From: Streptomyces subrutilus
Lineage (GTDB): Bacteria; Actinomycetota; Actinomycetes; Streptomycetales; Streptomycetaceae
DNA: 64,000 nt
Direction: 5' to 3'
Assembly: GCF_008704535.1 (NCBI RefSeq)
Contig: NZ_CP023701.1
Span: forward strand, 3,536,501-3,600,500
The notes under the pieces were generated by a model that saw only the letters and a list, made by a program, of their open reading frames with translations, made no database searches and had not been told where the DNA came from. A program made the translations under genes and the position numbers. This document shows positions 8,122 to 16,594 of the stretch, in pieces (the first letter of the stretch is position 1; every line of letters begins with the position of its first letter).

Positions 8122-8423
8122 TAGGCGTGGCCGGACATGGACTCCACCGCCGCCTTCGCCTCCACCAGGTCCGCGCCCGTGGCGGCGCGGTACGCCTTGA
8201 CGGCCTCGACCGTGCGGCCGTCCCGCAGCAGCGCCCGTACGCCGTCCATCCCGGCCGGCTCCGGTTCGACGACGCCCAGGTGGTCCAGGATCAGGCCCAG
8301 GCGGCGGTCCATCCGGTCCACCCGCCGTTCCAGCCGCTGCACCCGCAGCAGCACCGCCGAGGTGGCCCAGCCTGCCGCGCCGATCAGCAGAAGCAGCACG
8401 AGCAACAGGAACACGATGTTCAT
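8121..8423 (-). CDS. Membrane-anchored protein with an L7/L12 C-terminal-like domain
   Basis: A 100-residue protein with one N-terminal transmembrane helix (about residues 3-26), a short coiled-coil-like segment (LLRVQRLERRVDRMDRRLGL), and a C-terminal region GRTVEAVKAYRAATGADLVE followed by AKAAVES. That region resembles the C-terminal domain of ribosomal protein L7/L12, which binds translation factors. The ATG at 8423 overlaps the stop of the upstream beta-lactamase-fold gene (ATGA), and GGGAGG precedes it. The TAG stop coincides with the inner edge of the MITE-like element. The likeness to L7/L12 is seen by eye; the function is unknown. Confidence 0.75.
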   Translation of the reverse strand: MNIVFLLLVLLLLIGAAGWATSAVLLRVQRLERRVDRMDRRLGLILDHLGVVEPEPAGMDGVRALLRDGRTVEAVKAYRAATGADLVEAKAAVESMSGHA

Positions 8424-9265
8424 TCGGGCCTCCCGGGGATCAGACCATGATCGCGCAAGTATTCCAGCTGCGCCCGCACGGACCATTCCGCCGCCGGCCA
8501 CAACGACCGGTCCACATCCGCGTACACCTGGGCGACGACCGCCTCGGCCGTGGTGAAACCGTTCTCCACCGCGGTCTCCACCTGCGCCAGCCGGTGGGCG
8601 CGGTGGGCGAGGTAGTACTCGAAGGCCCCCTGGGCGTCCTCCAGCACCGGCCCGTGCCCCGGCAGGACGGTGTGCACCCCGTCGTCGACCGCGAGCGAGC
8701 GCAGCCGGCGCAGCGAGTCCAGGTAGTCGCCGAGCCGGCCGTCGGGGTGCGCGACGACCGTCGTGCCGCGCCCCAGGACGGTGTCGCCGGTCAGCACGGC
8801 CCGGTCGGCCGGCAGGTGGAAGCAGAGGGAGTCGCTGGTGTGGCCGGGGGTCGGGACGACCCGCAGCTCCAGCCCGCCGGTACGGACCACGTCCCCGGCG
8901 GCCAGCCCCTCGTCCCCCAGGCGCAGGGCCGGGTCGAGGGCGCGCACCTTGGTCCCGGTCAGCTCGGCGAAGCGGCCGGCGCCCTCGGCGTGGTCCGGGT
9001 GGCCGTGGGTGAGGAGGGTGAGGGCGACCCGCTTGCCCGCCCGCTCGGCGGCGGCGACGACCGCGCGCAGGTGGGCGTCGTCCAGCGGGCCGGGGTCGAT
9101 GACGACCGCCAGGTCGGAGCCGGGCTCGGACACCAGCCAGGTGTTGGTGCCGTCCAGGGTCATCGGGGAGGCGTTGGGGGCGAGGACGTTGACGGCCCGT
9201 GCGGTGGCGGGGCCCGAGGTGACCACGCCGCGGGGCTGTCCGGGCAGTACGCCGGCGCCGGTCAT
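8420..9265 (-). CDS. Metallo-beta-lactamase-fold hydrolase
   Basis: A 281-residue protein with all the metal ligands of the fold: HGHPDH (about residues 90-95), His in PTPGHTSDS, Asp in LTGDTVLGRG and His in LPGHGP. It resembles the LACTB2/glyoxalase-II branch and the M. tuberculosis Rv3677c family, which sits in the same place next to crp. The substrate is unknown; hydrolysis of a thioester or a nucleic acid phosphodiester is possible from family members. It is joined by ATGA overlaps to the gene before it (Nudix) and the gene after it (L7/L12-like), so the three are translationally coupled. Confidence 0.88.
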   Translation of the reverse strand: MTGAGVLPGQPRGVVTSGPATARAVNVLAPNASPMTLDGTNTWLVSEPGSDLAVVIDPGPLDDAHLRAVVAAAERAGKRVALTLLTHGHPDHAEGAGRFAELTGTKVRALDPALRLGDEGLAAGDVVRTGGLELRVVPTPGHTSDSLCFHLPADRAVLTGDTVLGRGTTVVAHPDGRLGDYLDSLRRLRSLAVDDGVHTVLPGHGPVLEDAQGAFEYYLAHRAHRLAQVETAVENGFTTAEAVVAQVYADVDRSLWPAAEWSVRAQLEYLRDHGLIPGRPE

Positions 9266-10164
9266 GCGGGGCCTCCCGGGCCGACGCGCCGGGTGAACTC
9301 CTCGTGGCCCGGCCAGCTGAGCACCAGTTGGCCGTCCTCCTCCAGCACGGCCCGGGCCAGGACCGGCGCGAGGTCCTGCCGCACGGCCGCGGCGAGCGCG
9401 TCGGCGGCGCTCGCGTACGGCTCCAGGGAGCGCAGTGTGGAGATCGTCGGCGGCATCATCAGCAGCTCGCCCCCGTCGTACCCGGCGGCCGCCTCGGCCG
9501 GGCGGATCCACACGGTCCGGTCGGCCTCGGTGGAGGCGTTGCGGGTGCGCTGGCCCTCGGGGAGGGCCGCGACGAAGAACCAGGTGTCGTAGCGGCGCGG
9601 CTCGAACTCCGGGGTGATCCAGCGCGCCCACGCCCCCAGCAGGTCGGAGCGCAGCAACAGGCCCCGCCGGTCGAGGAACCGCGCGAAGGACAGCTCCCGC
9701 GCGACGAGGGCCTGCCGGTCGGCCTCCCAGTCCCCGCCGGTGGTGTCGCCGACCACGGTGTCCGGGCTCTCCCCGGCGAGCAGGACGCCCGCCTCCTCGA
9801 AGGTCTCGCGCACCGCCCCGCACACGATCGCCTGGGCCACGGCCGGATCGGTCCCGAGCCGGGTCGCCCACTCCTCGCGGGAGGGTCCCGCCCAGCCGAT
9901 CCGGTGCTCCTCGTCGCGGGGGTCGACCCCGCCGCCGGGGTAGGCGTACGCGCCACCGGCGAAGGCCATGGAGGCGCGTCTGCGGAGCATGTGCACGGCG
10001 GGGCCGGCGGGGGTGTCGCGCAGCAGCATCACGGTGGCGGCGCGCCTCGGGTCCACCGGGGTGAGCGAGCCGTCCGCGAGCGCGCGGATGCGGTCGGGCC
10101 ACTCCGGCGGGTACCACTGGCCTCCGGCGGGGGGCTGTTGCTGACCGTACTGACCATTCGGCAT
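9262..10164 (-). CDS. Nudix hydrolase
   Basis: A 300-residue protein. A Pro/Gln-rich leader of about 15 residues precedes a Nudix domain with GGGVDPRDEE and the box CGAVRETFEEAGVLL, whose glutamates bind the divalent metal. A long C-terminal region (about residues 150-300, including PRRYDTWFFVAALPEGQ) is typical of the Nudix branch near mammalian NUDT19-type CoA hydrolases, but the substrate is not certain. It is first in a three-gene coupled operon with the beta-lactamase-fold and L7/L12-like genes. It differs from the CoA-type Nudix at 4895-5749 in lacking the UPF0035 signature. Confidence 0.85.
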   Translation of the reverse strand: MPNGQYGQQQPPAGGQWYPPEWPDRIRALADGSLTPVDPRRAATVMLLRDTPAGPAVHMLRRRASMAFAGGAYAYPGGGVDPRDEEHRIGWAGPSREEWATRLGTDPAVAQAIVCGAVRETFEEAGVLLAGESPDTVVGDTTGGDWEADRQALVARELSFARFLDRRGLLLRSDLLGAWARWITPEFEPRRYDTWFFVAALPEGQRTRNASTEADRTVWIRPAEAAAGYDGGELLMMPPTISTLRSLEPYASAADALAAAVRQDLAPVLARAVLEEDGQLVLSWPGHEEFTRRVGPGGPA

Positions 10165-10322
10165 GGCGGGATGCTACGGCCATCCGGCCCGATGTTCGAG
10201 TGGCCCCCGCCCCCGCGGCGGGCCCGCCACCGCACCGGCCGCGCCCCCGCGGGCCCGGCCCCGCGCACCCGTCACGCGCGCGGCGGACGAAGATCGCGCC
10301 GACGCCCGCCCCGCGGGACGAC

Positions 10323-10367
10323 GGACGGGCCGGGCCCCGCGCGGTGCGCGCGGGGCCCGGCCCGTCC
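10323..10367. terminator. Terminator after the RidA-family gene
   Basis: A 21-bp perfect stem (10323-10343 with 10347-10367) closes on a three-base loop, 33 bp after the minus-strand stop of the RidA-family gene. It separates that unit from the Nudix operon. Confidence 0.75.
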
Positions 10368-10399
10368 GGGGTGCGGTGCCACCAGGGTCCGAAGGCCCG

Positions 10400-10876
10400 T
10401 CAGGCCTGGGCGACCTCGACCTCGACCTGGAGCTCGACCTCGACCGGGGCGTCGAGCGGCAGGACCGCCACGCCGACCGCGCTGCGGGCGTGCACGCCCT
10501 TCTCGCCGAGGACCTCGCCCAGCAGCTCGCTGGCGCCGTTCAGCACGCCCGGCTGACCGGTGAAGTCCGGGGCCGAGGCGACGAAGCCGACGACCTTCAC
10601 GACGCGCACGATCGCGTCGAGGTCACCGATGACGGACTTGACGGCGGCCAGGGCGTTCAGCGCGCAGGTGGCGGCGAGCTCCTTGGCCTGCTCCGCCGAG
10701 ACCTCGGCGCCGACCTTGCCGGTGACCGGCAGGCTGCCCTTGACCATCGGGAGCTGGCCCGCGGTGTAGACGTAGGCGCCCGAGCGGACGGCCGGCTGGT
10801 AGGCGGCGAGCGGCGGGACGACCTCGGGGAGGGTCAGGCCGAGCTCGGCGAGCCGCGCCTCGACGACGCCGCTCAT
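10400..10876 (-). CDS. RidA/YjgF family deaminase-like protein
   Basis: A 158-residue RidA-superfamily protein. Family members trimerise and hydrolyse reactive enamine/imine intermediates such as 2-aminoacrylate to ketoacids. The family features VYTAGQLPMV, NALAAVKSVIGDLDAIVRVV and the late conserved ARSAVGVAVLPLDAPVEVE, with the Arg that in RidA contacts the substrate carboxylate, are present. It is about 30 residues longer than E. coli RidA because of an N-terminal helix (EARLAELGLTLPEV). It starts within the stop codon of the DUF4177 gene (ATGA). The equivalent mycobacterial gene is Rv3678c. Confidence 0.9.
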   Translation of the reverse strand: MSGVVEARLAELGLTLPEVVPPLAAYQPAVRSGAYVYTAGQLPMVKGSLPVTGKVGAEVSAEQAKELAATCALNALAAVKSVIGDLDAIVRVVKVVGFVASAPDFTGQPGVLNGASELLGEVLGEKGVHARSAVGVAVLPLDAPVEVELQVEVEVAQA

Positions 10877-11034
10877 GCCTTCTCCCGCTTGAGGTAGGCC
10901 ACGAGCTGCTCGGGGTTGTTCGGCCCGGGCACGACCTGGACGAGCTCCCAGCCGTCCTCGCCCCAGGTGTCCAGGATCTGCTTGGTGGCGTGGACCAGCA
11001 GCGGGACGGTCGCGTATTCGAACTTCTTGGTCAT
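10873..11034 (-). CDS. DUF4177 family small protein
   Basis: A 53-residue protein, MTKKFEYATVPLLVHATKQI, followed by LDTWGEDGWELVQVVPGP. The pattern FEYATVPLL plus WGxDGWELVQV is diagnostic of DUF4177. It overlaps the RidA-family start by ATGA and lies divergent from the Get3-like ATPase genes, as its counterpart Rv3678A does in mycobacteria. No function is known for the family. The conserved linkage to RidA and the ATPase pair suggests a shared pathway, which is inference. Confidence 0.85.
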   Translation of the reverse strand: MTKKFEYATVPLLVHATKQILDTWGEDGWELVQVVPGPNNPEQLVAYLKREKA

Positions 11035-11207
11035 GGAGCGAGGGTAGTGCCTGCGCAGGGGCGCCCACGCGCGGCCCGGGAGCCGGACGTGACACCGCCC
11101 CCGCGGCCGACCGCGCCCGTACCGCCGCCCGGCCCGGAGTAACGGAGCTCACCCCGCGAACACCCCGGCGCGGCCACCCGGCCCCTCCGCACCCGGCGCG
11201 GAGGAAT

Positions 11208-11213
11208 TAGGCT
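11208..11213 (+). promoter_or_regulatory. -10-like hexamer for a leaderless ATPase mRNA
   Basis: TAGGCT ends eight bases before the GTG at 11222 and no ribosome-binding sequence intervenes, so the transcript is probably leaderless. Confidence 0.45.
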
Positions 11214-11221
11214 CGGGCGCT

Positions 11222-12205
11222 GTGAGCAGGCTCCAGGTGGTCAGCGGCAAGGGCGGCACCGGCAAGACCACGGTCGCCGCCGCACTCGCGCTCGCCCTCG
11301 CGCGCGAGGGCGGGCGGACTCTACTCGTGGAGGTCGAGGGCAGGCAGGGTCTCGCACAGCTCTTCGGCGCCGAGGCGCTCCCCTACGAGGAGCGCAGGAT
11401 CGCGGTCGCTCCGGGCGGGGGCGGCGAGGTCTACGCGCTCGCCATCGACGCCGAGCGGGCGCTGCTGGACTACCTCCAGATGTTCTACAAGCTCGGCTCG
11501 GCCGGCCGCGCCCTCAAGAAGCTCGGCGCGATCGACTTCGCCACGACCATCGCGCCCGGACTGCGGGACGTCCTGCTCACCGGCAAGGCGTGCGAGGCGG
11601 TGCGGCGCAGGGACAAGACCGGCCGGTTCGTCTACGACCACGTGATCATGGACGCGCCGCCGACCGGACGGATCACCCGCTTCCTCAACGTCAACGACGA
11701 GGTCGCGGGCCTGGCCCGGTTCGGCCCGATCCACAACCAGGCGCAGGCCGTCATGAAGGTGCTCAAGTCCCCCGAGACGGCCGTGCACCTGGTCACCCTG
11801 CTGGAGGAGATGCCGGTCCAGGAGACCGCGGACGGCATCGCCGAGCTCCGGCGGGCCGGGCTGCCGGTGGGCCGGATCGTCGTCAACATGGTCCGCCCCC
11901 ACCACCTCGACGTGGACACCCTGCGCACCGCGGCCGGCGACCACCGCGCCGAGGTGGCCAGGGCGCTGTCCCGGGCCGGGCTCGGTGCGGCCCGCCGCGG
12001 CGGCCCGGCCGAACGGCTGGTGGACCCGCTGCTGGCGGAGGCGGCCGAGCACGCGGGCCGGGTGGAGCTGGAGCGCGAGCAGCGCGCCGTACTGGACGGG
12101 CTGGGCCTGCCCACGTACGAACTGCCGCTGCTGGGCGCGGGGATGGACCTGGCGGGGCTGTACGGGCTCGCCAAGGAACTGCGGAAGCAGACGGTCGCCG
12201 AATGA
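11222..12205 (+). CDS. ArsA/Get3-type ATPase, first of a pair
   Basis: A 327-residue P-loop ATPase of the ArsA/Get3 (anion-transporting/tail-anchor targeting) group. The deviant Walker A GKGGTGKTT is at about residues 9-17, switch-like DAPPTGRITRFL at about 141-152, and a P-loop fold continues to about residue 320. It lacks the arsenite-binding cysteines of true ArsA. Orthologous position to M. tuberculosis Rv3679, whose product pairs with Rv3680. GTG start with a -10-like TAGGCT immediately upstream. Its stop overlaps the start of the second ATPase (ATGA), consistent with a heteromeric complex made in equal amounts. Confidence 0.88.
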   Translation: MSRLQVVSGKGGTGKTTVAAALALALAREGGRTLLVEVEGRQGLAQLFGAEALPYEERRIAVAPGGGGEVYALAIDAERALLDYLQMFYKLGSAGRALKKLGAIDFATTIAPGLRDVLLTGKACEAVRRRDKTGRFVYDHVIMDAPPTGRITRFLNVNDEVAGLARFGPIHNQAQAVMKVLKSPETAVHLVTLLEEMPVQETADGIAELRRAGLPVGRIVVNMVRPHHLDVDTLRTAAGDHRAEVARALSRAGLGAARRGGPAERLVDPLLAEAAEHAGRVELEREQRAVLDGLGLPTYELPLLGAGMDLAGLYGLAKELRKQTVAE

Positions 12206-13560
12206 ACGAGGGGGTGGACACCGTGGGTCTGGACTCTCCGCCGCTGCTGGCGGTCGACCGGATGCTGGACGACCCGCAGACGCGGATCATCGTGTGCTGC
12301 GGGGCGGGCGGGGTCGGCAAGACGACCACGGCCGCGGCGCTGGGCGTACGGGCGGCCGGGCGCGGGCGCAAGGCGGTGGTGCTGACCATCGACCCGGCGC
12401 GGCGACTCGCCCAGTCCATGGGCATCGACTCGCTGGACAACACTCCGCGCAGGGTGGAGTCCGTGGGCGCCGACGGCGGCGAACTGCACGCCATGATGCT
12501 GGACATGAAGCGGACCTTCGACGAGATCGTCGAGGCGCACGCGGACGCGGAGCGGGCCCGGGCCATCCTCGCGAACCCCTTCTACCAGTCCCTGTCGGCC
12601 GGTTTCGCCGGTACGCAGGAGTACATGGCGATGGAGAAGCTGGGCCAGCTGCGCTCCCGCGACGACTGGGACCTCATCATCGTGGACACGCCGCCGAGCC
12701 GGTCGGCGCTGGACTTCCTCGACGCGCCCAAGCGGCTCGGTTCCTTCCTGGACGGGAAGTTCATCCGGGTGCTGATGGCTCCGGCGAAGGTCGGCGGCCG
12801 GGCCGGCATGAAGTTCCTCAATGTCGGCATGTCGATGATGACGGGCACGCTGAGCAAGCTCATGGGCGCCTCGCTGCTCAAGGACGTCCAGACCTTCGTC
12901 GCCGCGATGGACACCATGTTCGGCGGCTTCCGCACCCGCGCCGACGCCACCTTCCGGCTGCTCCAGGCCCCCGGTACGGCCTTCCTCGTGGTCGCGGCCC
13001 CCGAGCCGGACGCCCTGCGCGAAGCCGCGTACTTCGTGGACCGGCTGGCCGCGGAGCACATGCCGCTGGCCGGGCTGGTGCTGAACCGGGTGCACGGCAG
13101 CGGCGCCGACCAGCTGTCCGCCGAGCGGGCGACGGCCGCCGCAGAGAATCTTGAAGAAGGGGGCATTGTCGATCAGGAGTCCGGGAAAGCTGGACTTCGT
13201 GACACGGCCGCGGCGGCCGCGCACACACCCGCGGGAACTCCCGAGACCGGCTCCCCCAGCGCCGAAAGCGATACCGCGGAGAACGACCCGGAGAACGACC
13301 CGGAGGACGGCCCGGAGACCGACCGGAACACCAGCGACCTCAGCGACACCGTCGACACCATCACGGCAGGACTGCTGCGCCTGCACGCCGAAAGGATGCA
13401 GGTGATCGCGCGGGAGCAACGCACACGCGACCGCTTCACCTCACTGCACCCCGAAGTGGCGGTGGCCGAAGTGGCGGCCCTGCCCGGCGACGTGCACGAC
13501 CTCGCCGGACTGCGGGCCATCGGAGAGCGACTCGCGGCCGGGGTACCGGCCGGAGCGTAG
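12202..13560 (+). CDS. ArsA/Get3-type ATPase, second of a pair
   Basis: A 452-residue P-loop ATPase, coupled by ATGA to the first ATPase. Walker A CGAGGVGKTT is at about residues 34-43, and DTPPSRSALDFL is the switch II-type motif. The central region (FLNVGMSMMTGTLSKLMGAS) is hydrophobic and Met-rich, recalling the client-binding subdomain of Get3. Between about residues 317 and 385 there is an acidic, Ser/Thr/Glu-rich insertion not expected in the core fold, after which the C-terminal helices resume. Equivalent to mycobacterial Rv3680. Function in envelope-protein targeting or stress tolerance is inferred from the family. Confidence 0.88.
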   Translation: MNEGVDTVGLDSPPLLAVDRMLDDPQTRIIVCCGAGGVGKTTTAAALGVRAAGRGRKAVVLTIDPARRLAQSMGIDSLDNTPRRVESVGADGGELHAMMLDMKRTFDEIVEAHADAERARAILANPFYQSLSAGFAGTQEYMAMEKLGQLRSRDDWDLIIVDTPPSRSALDFLDAPKRLGSFLDGKFIRVLMAPAKVGGRAGMKFLNVGMSMMTGTLSKLMGASLLKDVQTFVAAMDTMFGGFRTRADATFRLLQAPGTAFLVVAAPEPDALREAAYFVDRLAAEHMPLAGLVLNRVHGSGADQLSAERATAAAENLEEGGIVDQESGKAGLRDTAAAAAHTPAGTPETGSPSAESDTAENDPENDPEDGPETDRNTSDLSDTVDTITAGLLRLHAERMQVIAREQRTRDRFTSLHPEVAVAEVAALPGDVHDLAGLRAIGERLAAGVPAGA

Positions 13561-13589
13561 GCGTTCGTACGACGTGGCGCCCGGCCGGT

Positions 13590-13940
13590 CTACCCGGCGG
13601 CCGCGTACGTCTCGTACGGAACGTCCAACTCCGCGTCTGCATCCATGGTGAGGATGCCCGTACTGCGCTCGTATTCCGTGCGCGCGGTTTCGAGCAGCCG
13701 TCGCCACGAGGTGACGGTGGGACGTCGGCGCAGCAGTGCGCGTCGTTCCCGCTCGGTCATTCCGCCCCACACGCCGAACTCGACACGGTTGTCGAGCGCG
13801 TCGGCCAAGCACTCGGTCCGCACCGGACATCCGGTGCACACCGCCTTGGCCCTGTTCTGTGCCGCTCCTTGAACAAACAGTTCATCCGGATCGGTAGTGC
13901 GGCAGGCTGCCTGCGCACTCCAGTCGGTAACCCAGCCCAT
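13590..13940 (-). CDS. wblA: WhiB-family 4Fe-4S regulator WblA
   Basis: A 116-residue WhiB-like protein. Four cysteines (about 13, 35, 38, 44; C-x21-C-x2-C-x5-C) bind a 4Fe-4S cluster, followed by the GVWGG turn and a basic segment ERRALLRRRP that contacts DNA. Position between the ATPase pair and the PBP gene matches S. coelicolor wblA and M. tuberculosis whiB4. WblA is a pleiotropic developmental regulator and repressor of antibiotic production in Streptomyces. I chose the ATG at 13940 because GGAGAGGA lies about ten bases upstream; an ATG at 13997 would add 19 residues. Confidence 0.9.
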   Translation of the reverse strand: MGWVTDWSAQAACRTTDPDELFVQGAAQNRAKAVCTGCPVRTECLADALDNRVEFGVWGGMTERERRALLRRRPTVTSWRRLLETARTEYERSTGILTMDADAELDVPYETYAAAG

Positions 13941-14337
13941 CCCGGCGCCGTCCTCTCCCGAATCGAGGCTCCCCCACGGCGGCAGCGGCATATTCACCGC
14001 TGCCAGTTGAGGACGTTACGGAAGGCGGGCACGGCGCAACACCCCCGTCGGGCCCAATCTTGAATGGTCCGAACGGACTATGGGTAAGCGGCAGATCACC
14101 CGACGGAGTGATCCGGCGACATGCCCGACCCTTCCGGCGATTCGGGTGAAATCGGGGAAGCGCTGGTGGGACCCGTATGGCACAGCAGGCGAGATTCGGA
14201 CATGTGTCCACCCCATTCGGGAAGGGTGAAAATCAAGCCGCGGGGTTGATGTGGCACCGCTCTGCTGTGACAGTTGGGGCCAGCTTAGGCCAAGGCATTC
14301 GCGCGTGTCCGGCGAATGAGAACGTAGGCTGCCCTCC
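13941..14337. other. Long divergent regulatory gap between wblA and the PBP gene
   Basis: 397 bp without a credible gene, unusually long for this region and lower in GC than its flanks (for example around 14170-14260). It should hold the promoters of both genes. On the PBP side, TAGGCT at 14325-14330 ends seven bases before the ATG, suggesting a leaderless transcript. On the wblA side there is an imperfect hairpin GATCACCCGACGGAGTGATC near 14094-14113. I see no certain factor site. Confidence 0.45.
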
Positions 14338-16488
14338 ATGGGAAAGAAGCGCTCGGGCGGCGGGCTCTCGGGGAGCCAGCAAGCCGTCAAGTTCCTCGGG
14401 GTGTCCGTTCTCTCCGGAGTTGTGCTGGCCGGCATGGCGATTCCTGCCGCAGGCGCCCTGGGGCTGGCGGCCAAGGGCACGGTCGAGGGATTCGACGAGA
14501 TCCCGGCCAATCTCAAGACCCCGCCACTGAGCCAGCGCACCACGATCCTGGACTCCGAAGGTGGCCTGATCGCCACCGTCTATTCACGCGACCGCCAGGT
14601 GGTGCCGCTCACCGCGGTCTCCCCGTACATGCAGAAGGCGATCGTCGCGATCGAGGACTCGCGTTTCTACGAGCACGGAGCGGTCGACCTCAAGGGCATC
14701 CTGCGCGCGGTCAACCGCAACGCGCAGGAGGGCGGCGCGGCGCAGGGCGCCTCCACCCTCACGCAGCAGTACGTGAAGAACGTCTTCGTCGAAGAGGCGG
14801 GTGACGACGAGACCAAGGTGCGCGAGGCCCAGGAGAAGAGCCTCGGGCGCAAGATCCGCGAGCTGAAGTACTCGATCCAGGTCGAGGAGGAGCTCGGGAA
14901 GAAGAAGATCCTGGAGAACTACCTCAACATCACGTACTTCGGGCAGCAGGCGTACGGCATCGAATCCGCGGCCCAGCGCTACTTCAGCAAGCCGGCCAAG
15001 GACCTCACCCTCGACGAGGCCGCGCTGCTGGCGGGCGTCGTGCAGTCGCCGAGCCGGTACGACCCGGCGAACGACGCGCAGGAGGCGATGAAGCGCCGCA
15101 ACGTCGTCCTTCAGCGGATGGCCGACATCAAGGACGTCTCGCAGGCGGAGGCGGACGCGGCGAAGGCCAAGCCCGTCACGCTGAAGGTGACCAAGCCGAA
15201 GAACGGCTGCATCACCGCGGTCAAGGGCGCCGGCTTCTTCTGCGACTACGTGCGCAACTCCTTCCTGACCGACTCGGTCTTCGGCAAGACGCGCGAGGAG
15301 CGGGCCAAGGTCTGGAACCAGGGCGGCCTGACCGTGCGCACCACCCTGGACCCGCAGTCGCAGGACGCGGCCAACGAGTCGATCAAGGACCACGTCTACC
15401 AGGAGGACTCGATCGCGACGGCGGTGACCATGGTCCAGCCGGGCACCGGTCGCGTGCTGGCGATGGGCCAGTCCAAGCCGTACGGCTTCGGGAAGAACGA
15501 GACGCAGATCAACTACTCCGTGGACAAGCGGATGGGCGGATCGAACTTCGGCTTCCAGGTCGGCTCGACCTTCAAGCCCTTCATCGCGGCGGCCGCGCTG
15601 GAGCGGGGCCTGCCGCCGACGAAGGTCTACGCGGCGCCGAACAAGCTCGACTACCCGAGCCCGATCCCGCGCTGCGACGGCACCCAGTACGTCAACACCC
15701 AGAAGGAAGAGGCGGAGAACGAGACCGAGGACGAGATCGGCCCCTATGCGCTGAAGACGGCCATGGAGAAGTCGATCAACACCTACTTCGTCGAGATGAT
15801 CGGCGAGATCGGCCTCTGCCCCGTCTCCCAGATGACGCAGAAGCTCGGCGTGGTCCCGGCGAGCGGCGCGAAGCTCAAGGACGGCCCGGCCATCGCGCTC
15901 GGCGCCGAGGAGATGTCCCCGCTGACGATGGCCAACGCGTACGCGGCCTTCGCCAACCGCGGCATCTACTGCACCCCCGTCGCCATCGAGTCGATCACGG
16001 ACTCGCACGGCAAGGCCCTCGCGGTGCCGAAGTCCAAGTGCGACCGGGCGATGTCCCAGACCACCGCCGACACCATCAACACCCTGCTGCGCGGCGTGGT
16101 GGACTCCGGTACCGGTGAGCGGGCCGGCCTGACCGAGCGCGACAGCGCGGGCAAGACCGGTACCACCGACTCCCGTTACAACGCCTGGTTCGTCGGCTAC
16201 ACCCCGAACATCTCGGGCGCGGTGTGGGTCGGCTCCGGCGGCAACAAGAAGATCACGATGGAGGACATCGTGATCGGCGGCCGGTCCTACGACAAGGTCT
16301 TCGGCGGCGGCCTGCCGGGCCCCATCTGGAAGGACGCGGTCTCGGGCGCGCTGTCCGGACGCGAGTCCCCGTCGTTCACCACGGTCGGCATCCCGGAGCC
16401 CAACGTCCCGTCCGGCGGCTCGCGCGGCGGCACCAAGCCGCCGACGCCCAACACGGGCAAGCCGGGCAAGCCCGGCGGGGGCGAGTAG
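14338..16488 (+). CDS. Bifunctional class A penicillin-binding protein (PonA2-type)
   Basis: A 716-residue peptidoglycan synthase. An N-terminal membrane anchor (about residues 16-46) is followed by a GT51 glycosyltransferase domain with catalytic Glu106 in EDSRFYEHGAVD, and a transpeptidase domain with SxxK at Ser410-Lys413 (GSTFKP), SxN at Ser479-Asn481 and KTG at 606-608. A Gly/Pro/Lys-rich tail (from about 690) replaces the PASTA domain found in mycobacterial PonA2. It polymerises and crosslinks the cell wall on the outer face of the membrane. Ortholog position to Rv3682, divergent from the WhiB gene. Probably leaderless. Confidence 0.93.
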   Translation: MGKKRSGGGLSGSQQAVKFLGVSVLSGVVLAGMAIPAAGALGLAAKGTVEGFDEIPANLKTPPLSQRTTILDSEGGLIATVYSRDRQVVPLTAVSPYMQKAIVAIEDSRFYEHGAVDLKGILRAVNRNAQEGGAAQGASTLTQQYVKNVFVEEAGDDETKVREAQEKSLGRKIRELKYSIQVEEELGKKKILENYLNITYFGQQAYGIESAAQRYFSKPAKDLTLDEAALLAGVVQSPSRYDPANDAQEAMKRRNVVLQRMADIKDVSQAEADAAKAKPVTLKVTKPKNGCITAVKGAGFFCDYVRNSFLTDSVFGKTREERAKVWNQGGLTVRTTLDPQSQDAANESIKDHVYQEDSIATAVTMVQPGTGRVLAMGQSKPYGFGKNETQINYSVDKRMGGSNFGFQVGSTFKPFIAAAALERGLPPTKVYAAPNKLDYPSPIPRCDGTQYVNTQKEEAENETEDEIGPYALKTAMEKSINTYFVEMIGEIGLCPVSQMTQKLGVVPASGAKLKDGPAIALGAEEMSPLTMANAYAAFANRGIYCTPVAIESITDSHGKALAVPKSKCDRAMSQTTADTINTLLRGVVDSGTGERAGLTERDSAGKTGTTDSRYNAWFVGYTPNISGAVWVGSGGNKKITMEDIVIGGRSYDKVFGGGLPGPIWKDAVSGALSGRESPSFTTVGIPEPNVPSGGSRGGTKPPTPNTGKPGKPGGGE

Positions 16489-16504
16489 CCCCGCGACGCG
16501 CCAC

Positions 16505-16572
16505 GGCGCCACGGGTGACGGGTGAGGGCCCGGCCGCATGCGGCCGGGCCCTCACCCGTCACCCGTGGCGCC
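16505..16572. terminator. 68-bp perfect palindrome, bidirectional terminator
   Basis: 16505-16538 and 16539-16572 are exact reverse complements, 34 bp per arm with no spacer, between the convergent PBP and GatB/YqeY-type genes. It would serve as a strong terminator in both directions. Confidence 0.85.
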
Positions 16573-16594
16573 GGCCGGGAGGGCCGGCTGCCTG

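Noticed and set aside
14094..14113. BldD-type operator in the wblA upstream region
   Set aside because: The TCAC/GTGA halves are in the orientation opposite to the published AGTGA-N-TCACC arrangement, so I do not claim a site.
14584..16539. Long minus-strand open frame of about 651 codons opposite the PBP gene
   Set aside because: It mirrors the plus-strand gene with the expected third-position G/C bias, has no ribosome site and a low-complexity sequence. The PBP motifs on the other strand are unmistakable.
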